Shown piece after piece: positions 1 to 11,885 of a DNA stretch of 64,000 nucleotides. The stretch is from NCBI RefSeq assembly GCF_022539315.1, contig NC_066316.1, positions 24,231,245-24,295,244 on the forward strand. The letters are read 5' to 3'. This DNA is from Serinus canaria. Taxonomy: Eukaryota; Chordata; Aves; Passeriformes; Fringillidae. Numbering within the stretch: the first letter of the stretch is position 1; each line of letters begins with the position of its first letter. The notes under the pieces are model-generated. The model was not told the DNA's origin. It made no database searches and was given only the letters and a program-made list of their open reading frames with translations. The position numbers and the translations under genes were made by a program.

Positions 1-3000
1 CTTACAAAGTTGACCCTGCAAGTTGAATTAATCTTGTCTAATCTAAGCAGAAAGCATTGTTTTCAGGAGTAAGTATTCTGATTTAGAATCCTGGGGTAAA
101 TATTCAGTGTGGGAATGATTTCTAAGTTTTTTTGTCCACAGCCTTGGCAATAATCCCATAGGATAGGAGGTTACTCTGCCATCAGCCCAGCTGTCATCCT
201 TTGCTCTCAAGCTTCTTGGTAAAATGCTGTTTCACCATGAAACATGCTAAACAAATATTTAAATTAATTTACACAGTCAAATGACTTTTAATTCATTGTG
301 ATCCGTTGAGAGACACTTATGGTTATTAAAAAAACCCAAAAAACAGCTTGTATTTGTTAAGTGTTTAATTCTCTGAATATCAAGTGCAAGAGAGTGGGTG
401 GCATTAGTCCCATGCTCCAACAAAGAATGGGAGAGGAAAACACAGAGACTGATGTCATTGTTCAACCTGTGGTTTAAGTAATGTCACATTTTTGGTCAAG
501 AGATAAGGAGGGACTTGTCTGAGGTACCCTCAGGGAGATGGCAAGGAAACTATTGGAACAAATGGAAGGAGGATTATGAGCCTTGGAGGGAATAAAATTA
601 AGACTGATGACATATGGAGTCTTGCAGCTATTTCCCCCATTTCCTAAAGATTAGTTTTTGCTGGTAATATTTTTTAAAGTGATTTAATAATGAACAGAAG
701 GTTGTGGCTTAAAATACTGGCAAAGGACAGATTTTAGCAAATGGCTGCAACATGGAGATCACAAGAGCTGAATATTGTAAAGGCAAACTTTTACTAAAGA
801 AATTTTCCTGAAAACTGATGAATGGTAAATGTATTTCTGGCTCAAAATGTGAACAATCAGTGAAGAAGAGGAGATACACACCATGACATGTTTGATTAGG
901 GTCAAGCACTTTTATTTGTTTTAGAACTGGTACTTCTCTCCATGAGATGCTTACAAGAAGGTTGGTGAAGTGTGTGATTTCTGTGTAGCAGGAGATGCTG
1001 AACAAAGGACTCCCTGAAAGACAGTGATGTTGCTCAGAAGGGCAGATACAGCCATATGATATTGAACTGAGCTCAAACAGGCTTCAGACTTGGATGAACC
1101 ACTTGGGTCAACTTCATTGGTCTACATATTATTCATATGAATTTTTGTTTTTCTTAAGGGTCCAAATAAATTGTGTTTCATGTGTTTTGTCTTCTTTGTG
1201 CATGTGGGAGCAATGGAGGGTAGGTGATCTTTGCTTCCAGTGGCAGACACTCCTGGTATCCATGGCAGGTTGTGGCAGCTCTTGGATTGATGGGAGTGAC
1301 CAAATCAGTCAGAAGAGTGAAGAGTTTAAAGTGTCAGGGATGGAAAGAGGTGTTGGAAGATCTTGTTAATGGCTTGCTTGAACATTTTCATAGACAACAT
1401 GGACTGAACCCTCTCCTCCCATAATTTAAACTTCCACTCTCTGCAGAATGGAGCTTCTGTCCCAATATCAGCTGAATGAAAGGCAGAAAAATTAAAGGCT
1501 GATGTACTCAACTTCATTCCTTTCCTGGATTGATAATGCCAAATCTGCCACTTTAAGAAATTTATTGTAATCCTATTCCTCTGTTTTGTAAAGCATACTT
1601 ATATAAAACCTCACTCACAGCAGTTAATCAAATGCCTTTGTGGACAGATAAATAAAGAAGAAGCAACAGGAATATTTTAAAAGCAGTCATTAGCATGTAC
1701 CTGACATCAAATAAAAAAGTACTGCAATTAATCATAAGGACATAATTTTCCTTAACCCCATTTCAGATTGCTGTTTCAAGTGCAATTTATGCCACACACC
1801 CACCCAAGTCTATTTTAATCAAACATTTTGTGCTGATGCGTGAATTAAAGTAATATAAGAACAGAGAGCTGAGATATGTGATAGAACAAATAAAAGGCTG
1901 CTATGCTCCTCATTCCAGAACCTAAAAGAGAAAAGGAAAAAAAAGAAGGCATCTTTTTAATCAAATAAAAAGACTTATGGATGTTCCAAATCAGTCTGAC
2001 AAAAGGTCAAAGTGACATAATGTCTTTTCCATTAATCATTTGGAGTCACAAGAGCATCTACAAAACAGTGGAGAATTTTCATGAATTTCATGTGGACAGA
2101 AAGTGTTCTGATCACTGCTCATCTCTTGTGAACATTGTAGATAAGGAAGAAGTAATTTCATTCAAAAATAAGTAGATTTTTTAAACTGACAGGCTCTTCT
2201 TGTGTTATCAGGACAGGGTCATTTGTGTCACTTATAAATGGCATGGATCTGGTGATGCTCTTGGTGCAGATGCACTGTGTGCTGCCTGCATTTGGCTGCC
2301 TGTCTTCACCTTGAACTGGTTTTGGTTGCAAAGGGGAAATTATCCAGATGAGCCATAGTAAAGTTGCAGAGAGAGTGTCTTGGCATCAAAAATTCAGCAA
2401 GCATTGCTGTGAGCTGTTTCATGATGCCACTTTCCCTCTGACTGTTTCCCTCTTGGTGAAATACCACCTGTGTGTATCTGCTGAAACTCCAAACTGTGCA
2501 TCCACTGAACTTCTGTTAATGACCAAATATTAGTGTAAATCATTCTTGCTTTTGCCAAGAGTCTAACAAGCCTCTCTGTCTAAATCAGCAGGAACCATTT
2601 ATTAGTTCAGCCTATGACATTTCCCCCCACAATGCAACATACAGGGAAATTGTTGCCAATATCAGTATTTTTGACCCTGCTATTTGGAGTTGTAGCTCAC
2701 TGCCCCCACTCCCCTCTTTTTCCTTTTGGAAAATATTTGTTACACTCCTCTAAAATGTTATCTTCTGGTCTACTTCATTCCATCTCACATATATGACTAA
2801 AATATCTGCTTTTAATATGCTGGTAAATATATTCAAACTTAGTTTAAAGTAAGTAGTCTCAAGTCAAAGTTTTACAAGAATCAATGCAAAAATGTTCAAA
2901 ATATTTGTTCTAGTGAAAGCATCAAGGTAAATAATCTTCTGAACGAAAGACAAGGGAAAAAAAGTGAGTTTTCCACTTGAACAGAATTTATGTTTAAAAC

Positions 3001-3060
3001 TCTGTGCTTCTGAATGAATAATGGATCTGTTTCAGGTTTCCTTCAATTACTCAAACCCTA
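1..3060. other. Unique non-coding sequence, no gene seen
   Basis: AT-rich, CpG-poor sequence. Open frames here are under 100 codons, lie on both strands and have no recognisable domain. No dispersed repeat, tRNA box pair or tandem array is visible. The part around 1550-1870 is rich in homeodomain-like TAAT/ATTA words and could be conserved non-coding DNA, but this cannot be judged without an alignment. Confidence 0.5.
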
Positions 3061-3061
3061 G

Positions 3062-3140
3062 AGTAGATGTGTCCTGCAAAGATCCATCTAATCCAGCAGT
3101 CTTTGATGCAAATGGCAGCTAATACTGAAGGAAAGGTATA
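3062..3140 (+). repeat. Possible ancient sauropsid dispersed repeat (fragment)
   Basis: The run reading roughly 'cctgcaaagatccatctaat', then a dinucleotide-scale drift, then 'gaaaggtataagaac', resembles a degraded dispersed repeat that I recall from turtle, crocodile and bird genomes (phrases of the type 'ccatctaatccagtat' and 'gaaggtgcaagaa'). The match is from memory, is heavily diverged and has no visible ends. It could equally be unique sequence. Confidence 0.22.
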
Positions 3141-4746
3141 AGAACAAAGGAGGAAGAGAGAGATAAACATACCAAGCCTCCAGCCTTGAAAATCTGGCTG
3201 GTAGCTTCCTGAAATTATAGCAAACAAGGATTTCATGTTAGTGTCCAGTAGATGTACCAAAACTGGAAGCTTGCAGAATTTGGCTCAGGTTTTTTTAATG
3301 AGAAACAGCATTTTCAGTATTACCAAAAGAAACCAGCAAAGGGTTGGCATATCTATTCCAAGCAATTCTGATGTTCAGGTGCAGCCAGGATTCGCCTTTA
3401 TAATGGAAAATAGAGTGCCAGGAAAAGGCACTGGAGCCTCTATAAGATTATTGTCAGTTATTAATGATATGGACTGAATCTACTTTGAAACCAAATTGTA
3501 AATCAGAAACCTGAGACTGTGATCCAAATTTACTAAATGCAGAATATCTTCTGGTAGTATATCTGATTTAGAGTGTGGAAAATGTTGTTTGATTAGTCTC
3601 TTGCTGCTTCTGCATCCACTTTTTCCCTTGTGTAATTTTATCTGTTAGAAGCATTCTGAAGAGGAAGGAATGACCACAGTGCAGCTGTTATTTGCTCAGC
3701 CTGGAGAGAAATGGTGACAGTGAATGATTTCACTTTTCAAGCTCTAGGGTGAAGTGTGGGTATTTGAACTGTCATGTCCACTCATAAAGTACCCAGTTTA
3801 ACTGGACTCAGAGCTTCCAGTGGCACTTGGACTGCTGTGATGGGATGCTGTCCTTATCAGCCAGTGGCTGGGTGTGGGGAGAGATCTGATGAGCTGATCT
3901 GGCCTGAGCTCCCTGCACTGTGCAGTTCACTGCAGGCACTGAGCTGGAGTTTCATTGGGCTCCAGTGATTTGGGTAATTCAATTTTTCCTGGAAGCTCAC
4001 TACCCTAACCAGGCTTGGTCAGGGAGCAGGTGGCTGCTACTTAATCCTGGCAGCTTATATCATGCTACTGGCTTGGAGAAAATACTGTGTAATTCCCAAA
4101 AAAAAAGATCAATCCCTCAGCTAGGTTTAGAGAAATCCACACTTCCTTGAAACTTGTGTGCACAGATGCAGGTTCATCTGTGTTGTGTTGCTAAAATCCC
4201 TCTGGCAAAGTTTCTGCCTGTAAACCCTGCTAATCAAGTCTTGCCTACTTTAAAGATAAATTCTAGTTCCTAAATCTTCTCCTCTGGTGAGCAGTTTCCA
4301 TGATGAATGGCCCTGCCATGGGGTGTGAGAGCACAGCTCACCAGGGAGAGCTGGAGAGGGGGGATCTGCTCTCCTTGCTGTGCCACAGGAAGCCAGACTG
4401 TGTTTGCAAAGAGGTTTGGGGCAGTGAAATAAGTGATGGAAATGGCAAAATGACACTGCAATCAATAGCCTTTGGCCAGCAATTTGGTGCCTCAAAGGAT
4501 GAGGAAAACCTGGAAAAAGAAAATTGTAAGAGAAACTGGATGGCCACCAGAAAATTTTACTTGGAAACTCTGACTTGTAAAGAGAACAAAATAAATAGAG
4601 AGATCTAAAACAGTGCTGCTGGAAGCTCTGCTATCTCTTTTTTTTCCAAGGTTTTTTCAAAGTGTTAGAACTCTTTTCAGGGCTCCAGGAGATTTGTGCT
4701 CCCTCCTCAAACCTGTCCTAGAAGACTTGACCCCCAGATATGTGCG

Positions 4747-4748
<2 letters not shown>
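3141..4748. other. Unique non-coding sequence
   Basis: No recognisable gene or repeat. A 102-codon open frame at 4300-4608 on the plus strand has a mixed, protein-like composition but no known domain. A 69-codon and an 81-codon frame overlap it on the other strand, so chance is the simplest explanation. Confidence 0.45.

Positions 4749-4792
<44 letters not shown>
4749..4792 (+). repeat. (CA)22 microsatellite
   Basis: Forty-four bases of uninterrupted CA dinucleotides directly follow 'gtgcgct'. The perfect run implies a young, probably length-polymorphic locus. Alternating purine-pyrimidine of this length can adopt Z-DNA in vitro. The repeated His-Thr reading in one frame is a by-product. Confidence 0.97.
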
Positions 4793-4796
<4 letters not shown>

Positions 4797-7700
4797 TCCC
4801 ACTCCCTAAAGTGAGAATTCAAGCAAAACTCTTATTTTCCTTCCATCCCTGACAGCCATCCTATCTTTGTGTTTCTTGCAGAATTTTCTCTCTCAGATGT
4901 TTTGGTTTAACCTGTGGCAAGTTGGAGTTGCAGAGGTTTTTAGTTTTGTTTTTGCAAAACTCCATTGGCTCCCTTATGTTACAGATGTTAGAAAGAACAG
5001 AAATGAAAACTTGTAGCAGACATAGTGAGGCATCTTGATTAGCAGAACATTTTTCCATAAGCAGGCTTATATTTTACAACATTTGAAACCCATCTAATTA
5101 CCCCAGACCAGGAGAATGAGTTCAGGATGTTGGGAGGATCTGGAAGGCTGTTGCTTTACTCTAAATGGCTTTAATCATCCTGATAACAGAGCTGTGCTTT
5201 GTGCAGAGAAAGTCCTGTTTCCCTTTTATCCCCTCCACCAACGTGTTCCATATCAGCTTTCTCTCTGAGCTCAAGCCACAGAGGATGTGGACAGTCATGT
5301 TATATCCCATTTGCTCTTCTGCTGATTAAACAGGAAAGATTAGGTTAATGTCAGGTTACCCTTTAAAAAATCATTGCTCTTACAAGTGCATTTTTTGTGC
5401 TTTAAAGACATTTACCTTTTGAAAGAGAGAGGTTACAGGAGCATAAAATCAATGTAAAGAGCAGTTAGAATTGTACATAGCCCACATTTTTTGTCTTTAA
5501 ATCAAAGAATGCCTTCATACTGTATTTTACCTTGCATTCTCACACAGCTGGATGTTTTGGAAGAGATCATCTCTCATTGTCTCAGATGTGGATTTGGCAA
5601 GGAGCTTCTGTGCTGATCTGAATGCTGGGAAGTCTGAACTCTGCATGGTTTACTTCTGTCAGGAGGAAGAAGTTCACAGATAACCTTAATTGTGATAAAC
5701 AATTTTCCATGGCTATTGAAAGTCAGTTGGACACACACTGAATACTTTTTGCTTAATTAAGAGCAATGACTCACAAAAGTCACTCACAAAAATGATGTGA
5801 ATTTCATAACCTTTCATTTCACTGGAATCTTGTCACCAGCCCACATTTATGCAAAACCTAAAATGCTTTCTGAGCACAGTTATGCCTTACAGTGGAAAAG
5901 CACATCTGCCCTGGGCTTTAAACCCCTTTGTGGGAATAATCTCATGCACCCCAGTGGGTGAGGGGCTGGGGACCCCAGGCTGTCTGCAGGGAGCTGAGCC
6001 TCTGCTTTGCTCAGGTCCTGCTGCTCAGCATGTGCTGAGCTCAAGGGAGGCTGAAAGTAAGAATTCTTGTACAAAAAGCTCTCATTCTAGGTGGTGGATA
6101 AAGTACAACTTCATCCACGAGCTTCCTTCATAAGGAATGCTCCTGTGGCACCATTTTCTCTCCTTGCTTACTTGCAATTTTCATTATCCCAGCTGCAAGG
6201 TTTTGGAAGACACACAGGTGAGTCTGAGGGCAAATACCCACAGACAGTCAGAAGGCACAGCATAACAGATTGCTTTGCCTTCATAATCTACTACAGTAAA
6301 TCAGTGTCCATGCTGGAATTGACTGATTGCTTCCTTTTCAGTCCATCAGTGCAAGAACCATTAGCCATCGGTGATATTTTTTTTCAGGCAAGTTCCAGGT
6401 CATTTTACATCTCACAACTTTTCCTGATGGAAAAGGGGGGTTTGCCACCCATATGAAGCACTTCCCTTGGTATTTAAGAGCAAACAGGCTGTGGGAGATG
6501 GAGGGTGTCAGGAGGATCCAGGAGCAGCCAGGCTGCAGCTGGGGGCACCTTTCTGGTGCAGACCCCAAGGACTTGCTGCTGGGCAGGCAGGCAGAGAGAG
6601 AAAGGGCAGCTCCCTCTGCCTTTGTTTGAGCTTTGCAGAGCTCTTGAACAAAAAAAGCAGAGAAAAGGTCCTAACAGTGAATGTCTGGTTAACATTTTAA
6701 CTTTCAGGTGCTCTCTTTCTCTGTAGATCAAGGTTGAAATATATAAACAGACCTGTCTGGAGAGTACCCAGCTGTTCCCCAGGACCTCAGTATGTTTTTT
6801 CCCAGTTGTCTCCATAGAAGCAAAACAGGCAAGAAATTTGATGGGGCAGAAATCCAGCAGGTTGGCCAGCCATAGCTGATACCAAATGGCTTCCATATTT
6901 TATTTCCTAATGATGTGTATGTGACAAAAAGCTGCTCTCTGCAGGTGCCTAATTTATCGAGGTTTTTTCAGCCATTGTTACAAGTGGTGTGATAGTTACA
7001 TCTTGGGATGTTACTGATGGAATTTCCCATTTAGCCACCAGGAGTGTACCTAGGGCCTGAATCTCTCTTGAGGAAGGGTGATTTTAGTGTGCTTGTAAAA
7101 GATGTCCAAAAGCCACAGCTGTTTGCTACCAGCAACTAAGTCACAACTATCAGGAAATGATGCCCAGTGTGAACAAATGCTAAACAATCCTTATGTCAAT
7201 TCACTGTTGTGTGAAGCTCAGTAGAACTGGATAGGACCTGATAAGGTGCCTTGACTGACACCTTGAAATTGGCTTCTTGAAGTGGATTCTAGCTTAGGTT
7301 ATGAGTTACAACACCTTCCAAGGTTTTGGTAGTGACCACACGAAGTCTTCAAAAATTAGCAATGCAGAGGTCCAGTAGTAAACTAGTTTACTGTTAGACT
7401 TTTTACAGTTTGTTACTCTTGTTATTTTTATTTTTCCCAAGTATTTAAGAGGGTCTCTGGGCCCCAAAGCCCAAGGATATGGAGACAAGGAAACTACAAT
7501 TGGTTGTGCTCCACAGTACAGCCCGAGCAGGGGAGCTGGGGCTGTTTCTGAGCCTCTCAGGCAGGGACATGCTTGGTGCTGCTGGGATTTTGTGCAACAA
7601 AGGTGCTTCAACTACAGCACCTTTCATGCATCCTGTATACATGGAAGGAAAAATAGTGGAATGAAAGAAAAAAGGAGGAGAATTTCCTCTTGAGATAAAT

Positions 7701-10145
7701 GTCTCTGCACAGCCTCCCACCCACACTGCAGCCACAGGCAGCTACAGACAGCCCTGTCTGTAGCAGCCTCAAAATGTGTGTCCAAACACAGCTGTGAATA
7801 ATGTTTTAAGATATGCACAGGAAGACCAGCTATTCTATGAAAGGTTCTGGGATGCCTCAGTAAATCCAGAAGGGATGGTTTCAGCACTGTGTAACATTAA
7901 AATTTCCCAACATTTTAATATTTATATAATGCAATGACAAAAAAAAATCTCACTCAGACTAGGCAATCTTAATGGAAATATTTAGTCTTCTATCAGGTGG
8001 GAAACAGAATGCAGTTCTTAAATTCTCTTCTGCAAATTCAGAGTCAAAGGGTTGATTGTGAATTTGCAGAATTGATTCTCCACATGGGCTAAAATTGATA
8101 TATTATACACAGTTGCTGAAGGTAATGATTAGGAATTAGAAGATCTCAAAAGGCTCCTGAACTCCAACATTTTATTTTGTCAGTGATACTGCTTTAACAG
8201 AGATAATTTAATAAGTAAAACAATACTGTCTCTAAAGTGGACATTCTTCATTTTTTCCACTGCATTGGGCTTTCTCTTGCATTAGATCCATCAGCCTAAA
8301 TTCATCCTTGCCACAAATTCAGTGGAGTGGCAGGAGCAGAGTGAGGGATGTACACACGTGCCAGTCTGCAGCCGTAGCACGTTCTGAAACTCTTGGGAGT
8401 GAGCAGAACTGTCTGGACTGAGCAATCTCTGGTGGTTTTCTGCAATCTCATCCTATTTAAACTGAAGGCAGACAGTGATGGGTAAGAGACCTCCTGTTTT
8501 GGGTGATCATGCTTTTTGGATGTTCGTTGCAAAAAAACCACACACTCCTCAACTATTAGGTCGAATTACATATTCTGAAATGATGTGTTAAATTAATTTT
8601 ATTTCAGAATAGCAATAGGCATATTGGAACTTATGTGTTCAATATAAAGATGGGAAGACATCCTGCAAGACCTTAATTAACTGGAAGAGGTGCTCCTATG
8701 TGTAATTCTTCTCTCTCTCCTGCTGCCTAGAAGCTGTCTTTGCTGCTCTTAGCTTAGGTGAGCTAGAACACAAGCTTAGGCTTGTTTTCCCCACCTGGAA
8801 CACAGCAGCCCAATTTTGGTCATAAATCCTCCCTGTATCTAGCAGGAATGCTTCTCTCCAAAACACCTGTACCACTGGCCTTTGGGGACAAGAAAAGACT
8901 AAATGACACAGAAAATCAGCCCTTTACCTGAGCTGGCAGGGAAACAGGTGCTCCATGGCAGCTAGAAGGAGCCAGGGGGGAGGATTGTGTGCTAATGGGT
9001 TTGGGGATGTCAGATCTCCAGGTGGTGCCTGTGACAGGTGAGAGGAGATTATTCAGCAGCCCTGCCTTGCACTGAGCCCTGGCTGTTCTCACCCTGCTGA
9101 GTCTCACAGAAATACTCATTACCCAGCACTGCTCAGGGACTGTCATAAACAAGCCATGGGCTGGAGGTTTTTCTTCCTTCTCTCTCTAGGAGGCTGTATT
9201 TGGAGTATAATGAAAGTTTTGCATTACATGTTTTTTCTTAGGGTAACAGGTCAAGAAATAGGATTTTAGTAGGATTTTGTCTGTTCACCTAGCACCTAGC
9301 ACATTGAAATATCAATATCACTTGATGGAAAATCCATATGTCATTAAACAGAAGAGTTTTTTGCCTAAGGCTTGATTTGGTCACTGAAAATATTTTAAGT
9401 CAGGTTTTGTTTTGTGTTGCTTCATTCAGTTATCTTTGCAGAACAAGGATGTGTCAATACAATGCAGGACATGATTTTCTCTCTCATTAGAAACATGATA
9501 TGAAAAAAAATGTTGTAAGGAACTGCCTAAAAGCTGCCTTTTATTGATGGTTAATACCATGGATGAGCATATGGATATGATGATGATCATTCAAACAGAA
9601 AAAGGAGCGTGTACCCTTGCCCACTGACATTTCAAGGCATCTGGTGCATTTTGCTGCAGTGATAGAGACATCTGGGTCACATATCTTTTAGTGACTGAAT
9701 TGGGGTTTTAAGTCCCTCATACTTGGAGGAGCAGTTTTTCCCAGCTAAAGCAGGGAGATGTCACTCAGTGACACCCTGGCTCAGTGATGGACAGCATTGA
9801 GGACTGGTCTGTTGTGGTGCCACTGTGGTGTCCATAGGGGATGTTTCCAAATCTATAAACTAGGAGAATCTGGGGAAATACTTTAACTATATCGTGGCAT
9901 TTCATGCATCAGAGACTGTGAGGTTTTTTACCTCTTTCACCCTCCCCTGAGTCCCTGAGAGATGAGTATTGGAAAGTACAGAAAACTAAGATGAGAATGC
10001 TTGTGTTTAACAGTGTGTTGAATTCTCATTCCAAAATACCTCAGTGATTACTGGGAGATAGACAGAGAATATTCCACCTGCTCTTGGGGAGAAGAGCAAT
10101 ATTCTTTGTACTGTGCCAAGAGCAAACTATGTTGTTTCCAGGGGG
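4793..10145. other. Unique non-coding sequence with two GC-richer patches
   Basis: No gene or dispersed repeat is recognisable. Slightly GC-richer patches lie at about 5930-6070 and 8900-9160. They give open frames on both strands with no domain. The only splice-like item I singled out is the 25-nt interval at 6193-6217, described among the findings. The rest is ordinary AT-rich sequence. Confidence 0.45.
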
Positions 10146-10199
10146 AATATAATATAAATATAAATATAAAAATATAATATAAATATAAATATAAAAATA
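10146..10199 (+). repeat. AT-rich minisatellite, 25-bp unit, 2.2 copies
   Basis: Positions 10146-10170 and 10171-10195 are identical 25-mers made only of A and T (AATAT/AAAT words), followed by four bases of a third copy. Perfect identity points to a recent duplication. The unit itself is built from shorter ATAAAT steps, so it arose inside an already simple sequence. Confidence 0.93.
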
Positions 10200-11364
10200 C
10201 AGTCCTAAGTGTTCACTAGAAAGAGGAAATTTTTCCCTCCACACCAACTGCAGAGTTCTCAGCCTCAAAATTTCCTTGAATCACACTGAAAATGAAAATC
10301 TAAAGCTTTTTATCCTAAAATTGAAATCTTAATTTTTGGGGTGTGAGGAGAGGTAAATTCTTGATTTTTTTCAAAAGGATCTCAGTTTGGCTCTCAGAAT
10401 TTATTATTGCTCTTTCAGCTGCACACAATTATGTCTAGAAATGCACATAATTTCTTTCACTGGTTGAAGGCTGAGTACGCATTTGTTGGCACAACCAAAT
10501 AATTATCTATCCAAGTAATATAAAACAATTGTAAAGATATTTGCAGCTCTCTTCACTTTATTCACAATTACCATAAAACTAAGGGAATGTGAGGAATGAG
10601 GTCTGGATTCGTCTTTGAACAAAGCAGACTTCTAGAAAATAGACTTTAATTACATTCCTCCTCTTGTTGGAAAGGTTATACATCAGGGAAAGTCTTCTGA
10701 GTCTTTTTTGTGGCAGAAATGTAACCACCACATAAAACCTGTAATAAGAATTGTCAAATATAACAAATTTATGCTGTCTGTTCATCATCTGGGCAGTGAA
10801 GCTTTTCTTCATGAATGCATTGATCTGACAGACCAGGGCCAAGGAAGAAGCAGCACAAAAGCAGTACCACAGCTTCAAGGAAAAACACAGAGGTGAATAT
10901 TTGAAAGTCAGAGGCACAAAGTTTTCCAGTTGCTTTGCCATTAGGAGGCTGAAGGTGTGAATTCAGCCAGGGGGATGGGGCAGGGCTGAGACTTCAGCTC
11001 CTACTGCCCAGAGAGACCCAGGAGAGGGGTCTGGAGCACAGGTTATCACACACCTTGGAGGGTGTGCAAATCATGACACATGCTTTGAAGTTTGGGTCCT
11101 TGGATTTGTTTTAAAAACAGTGAGATTACAACAGACTCCTATAGATTATGTCTTTACATCATGCTGAATAAAATTGCAAGGATTTTGGAAAAGCACTCTC
11201 TCTCTCCCCAAGCTGAAATATAGCTTTAGCAGCTGTGTGAGTGGTTAAGAGAATCTCACAGTGTCAATAAATGATAGACAGCTTGCTTTTCTAAAATTAT
11301 TTTTAAAGCAAGCTTTCCAGAGGCTTAGAGACACTTATTAAAACAGGCAGGACCTGAGTGCTGC
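10200..11364. other. Unique non-coding sequence
   Basis: No gene or repeat is recognised. Open frames at 10579-10941 (minus, 120 codons) and 10708-10896 (plus, 62 codons) overlap in antisense and have no known domain. Confidence 0.45.
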
Positions 11365-11490
11365 ATGCTCCCACTGACATCAGTGCAAACCTGCCAGAGT
11401 TACTCTCCAGTAGGATCAGATCCTTCGGGCTGCATCCCCAGTTGTTTACACAGGTGTAAATTAAGTGTGACTCCACTGTGGCCAGCACAG
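11365..11490 (+). repeat. Possible ancient amniote repeat fragment
   Basis: The segment contains an interrupted palindrome at 11445-11460 (tttacac, two bases, gtgtaaa), followed by 'ttaagtgtgactccact' and preceded by 'taggatcagatcc'. This order of words resembles an old repeat that I recall from amniote genomes, where sequences of the type 'ttacaccggtgtaaat' and 'gtaactcca' occur together. It is highly diverged, so assignment to a named family is not possible from reading alone. Confidence 0.33.
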
Positions 11491-11779
11491 GCATTAATCA
11501 TCATGTCAGCCTGTGAGAGTTGCCTTCAGCCTTGCACTGAACTCCCTGAGGTCCCTCCCTCCCCAGCCTGGGGTAGATGTGCCAGACCAAGAGTGGTGTG
11601 GTCATGCCCACCTCCCATCCCTGTGCCCCTTCCCAGGCACTGTCTGGGAGCTGCTCCCTCCAGCAGCAGTGGTGCTTTGGGAAACTGCTCCATGGGTTGT
11701 TCTGACTGTGTGGCTGGGCTCAAAATCTGCCTGCCAAAGCTCTTGGCTAATGCATAATGCCTTTCTCTCTCTCCCACAG

Positions 11780-11885
11780 AATTCTTCTTTCAGATTTGGT
11801 AACACCAGCACTCGAGGATCCGTGGTTCGGCTCAGAGCACGAAGCAGCATCTCCTGGGGACAAGTTAATTCAGCAACAGCTCTGA
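11780..11885 (+). other. Candidate terminal coding exon (hypothetical)
   Basis: A strong-looking 3' splice site precedes this interval: a pyrimidine tract from 11761 ending in cccacag at 11779, with a CTAAT branch-like word about 30 bases upstream. From 11781 one frame stays open for 34 codons to a TGA at 11883-11885 and reads as an acidic, mixed peptide (…DLVTPALEDPWFGSEH…). A second frame is open to 11944. Four CpGs fall within about 32 bases (near 11811-11842), unusual for this CpG-poor window. A possible poly(A) signal AATAAA is at 12760-12765. I do not recognise the peptide. Upstream exons would have to be found, and a chance splice-like site remains quite possible. Confidence 0.22.

Noticed and set aside
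8287..8390. Plus-strand interval after gcattag with a short open frame and several CpGs
   Set aside because: The acceptor is only moderate, the frame closes after about 33 codons and the peptide is not recognised; not better than background.
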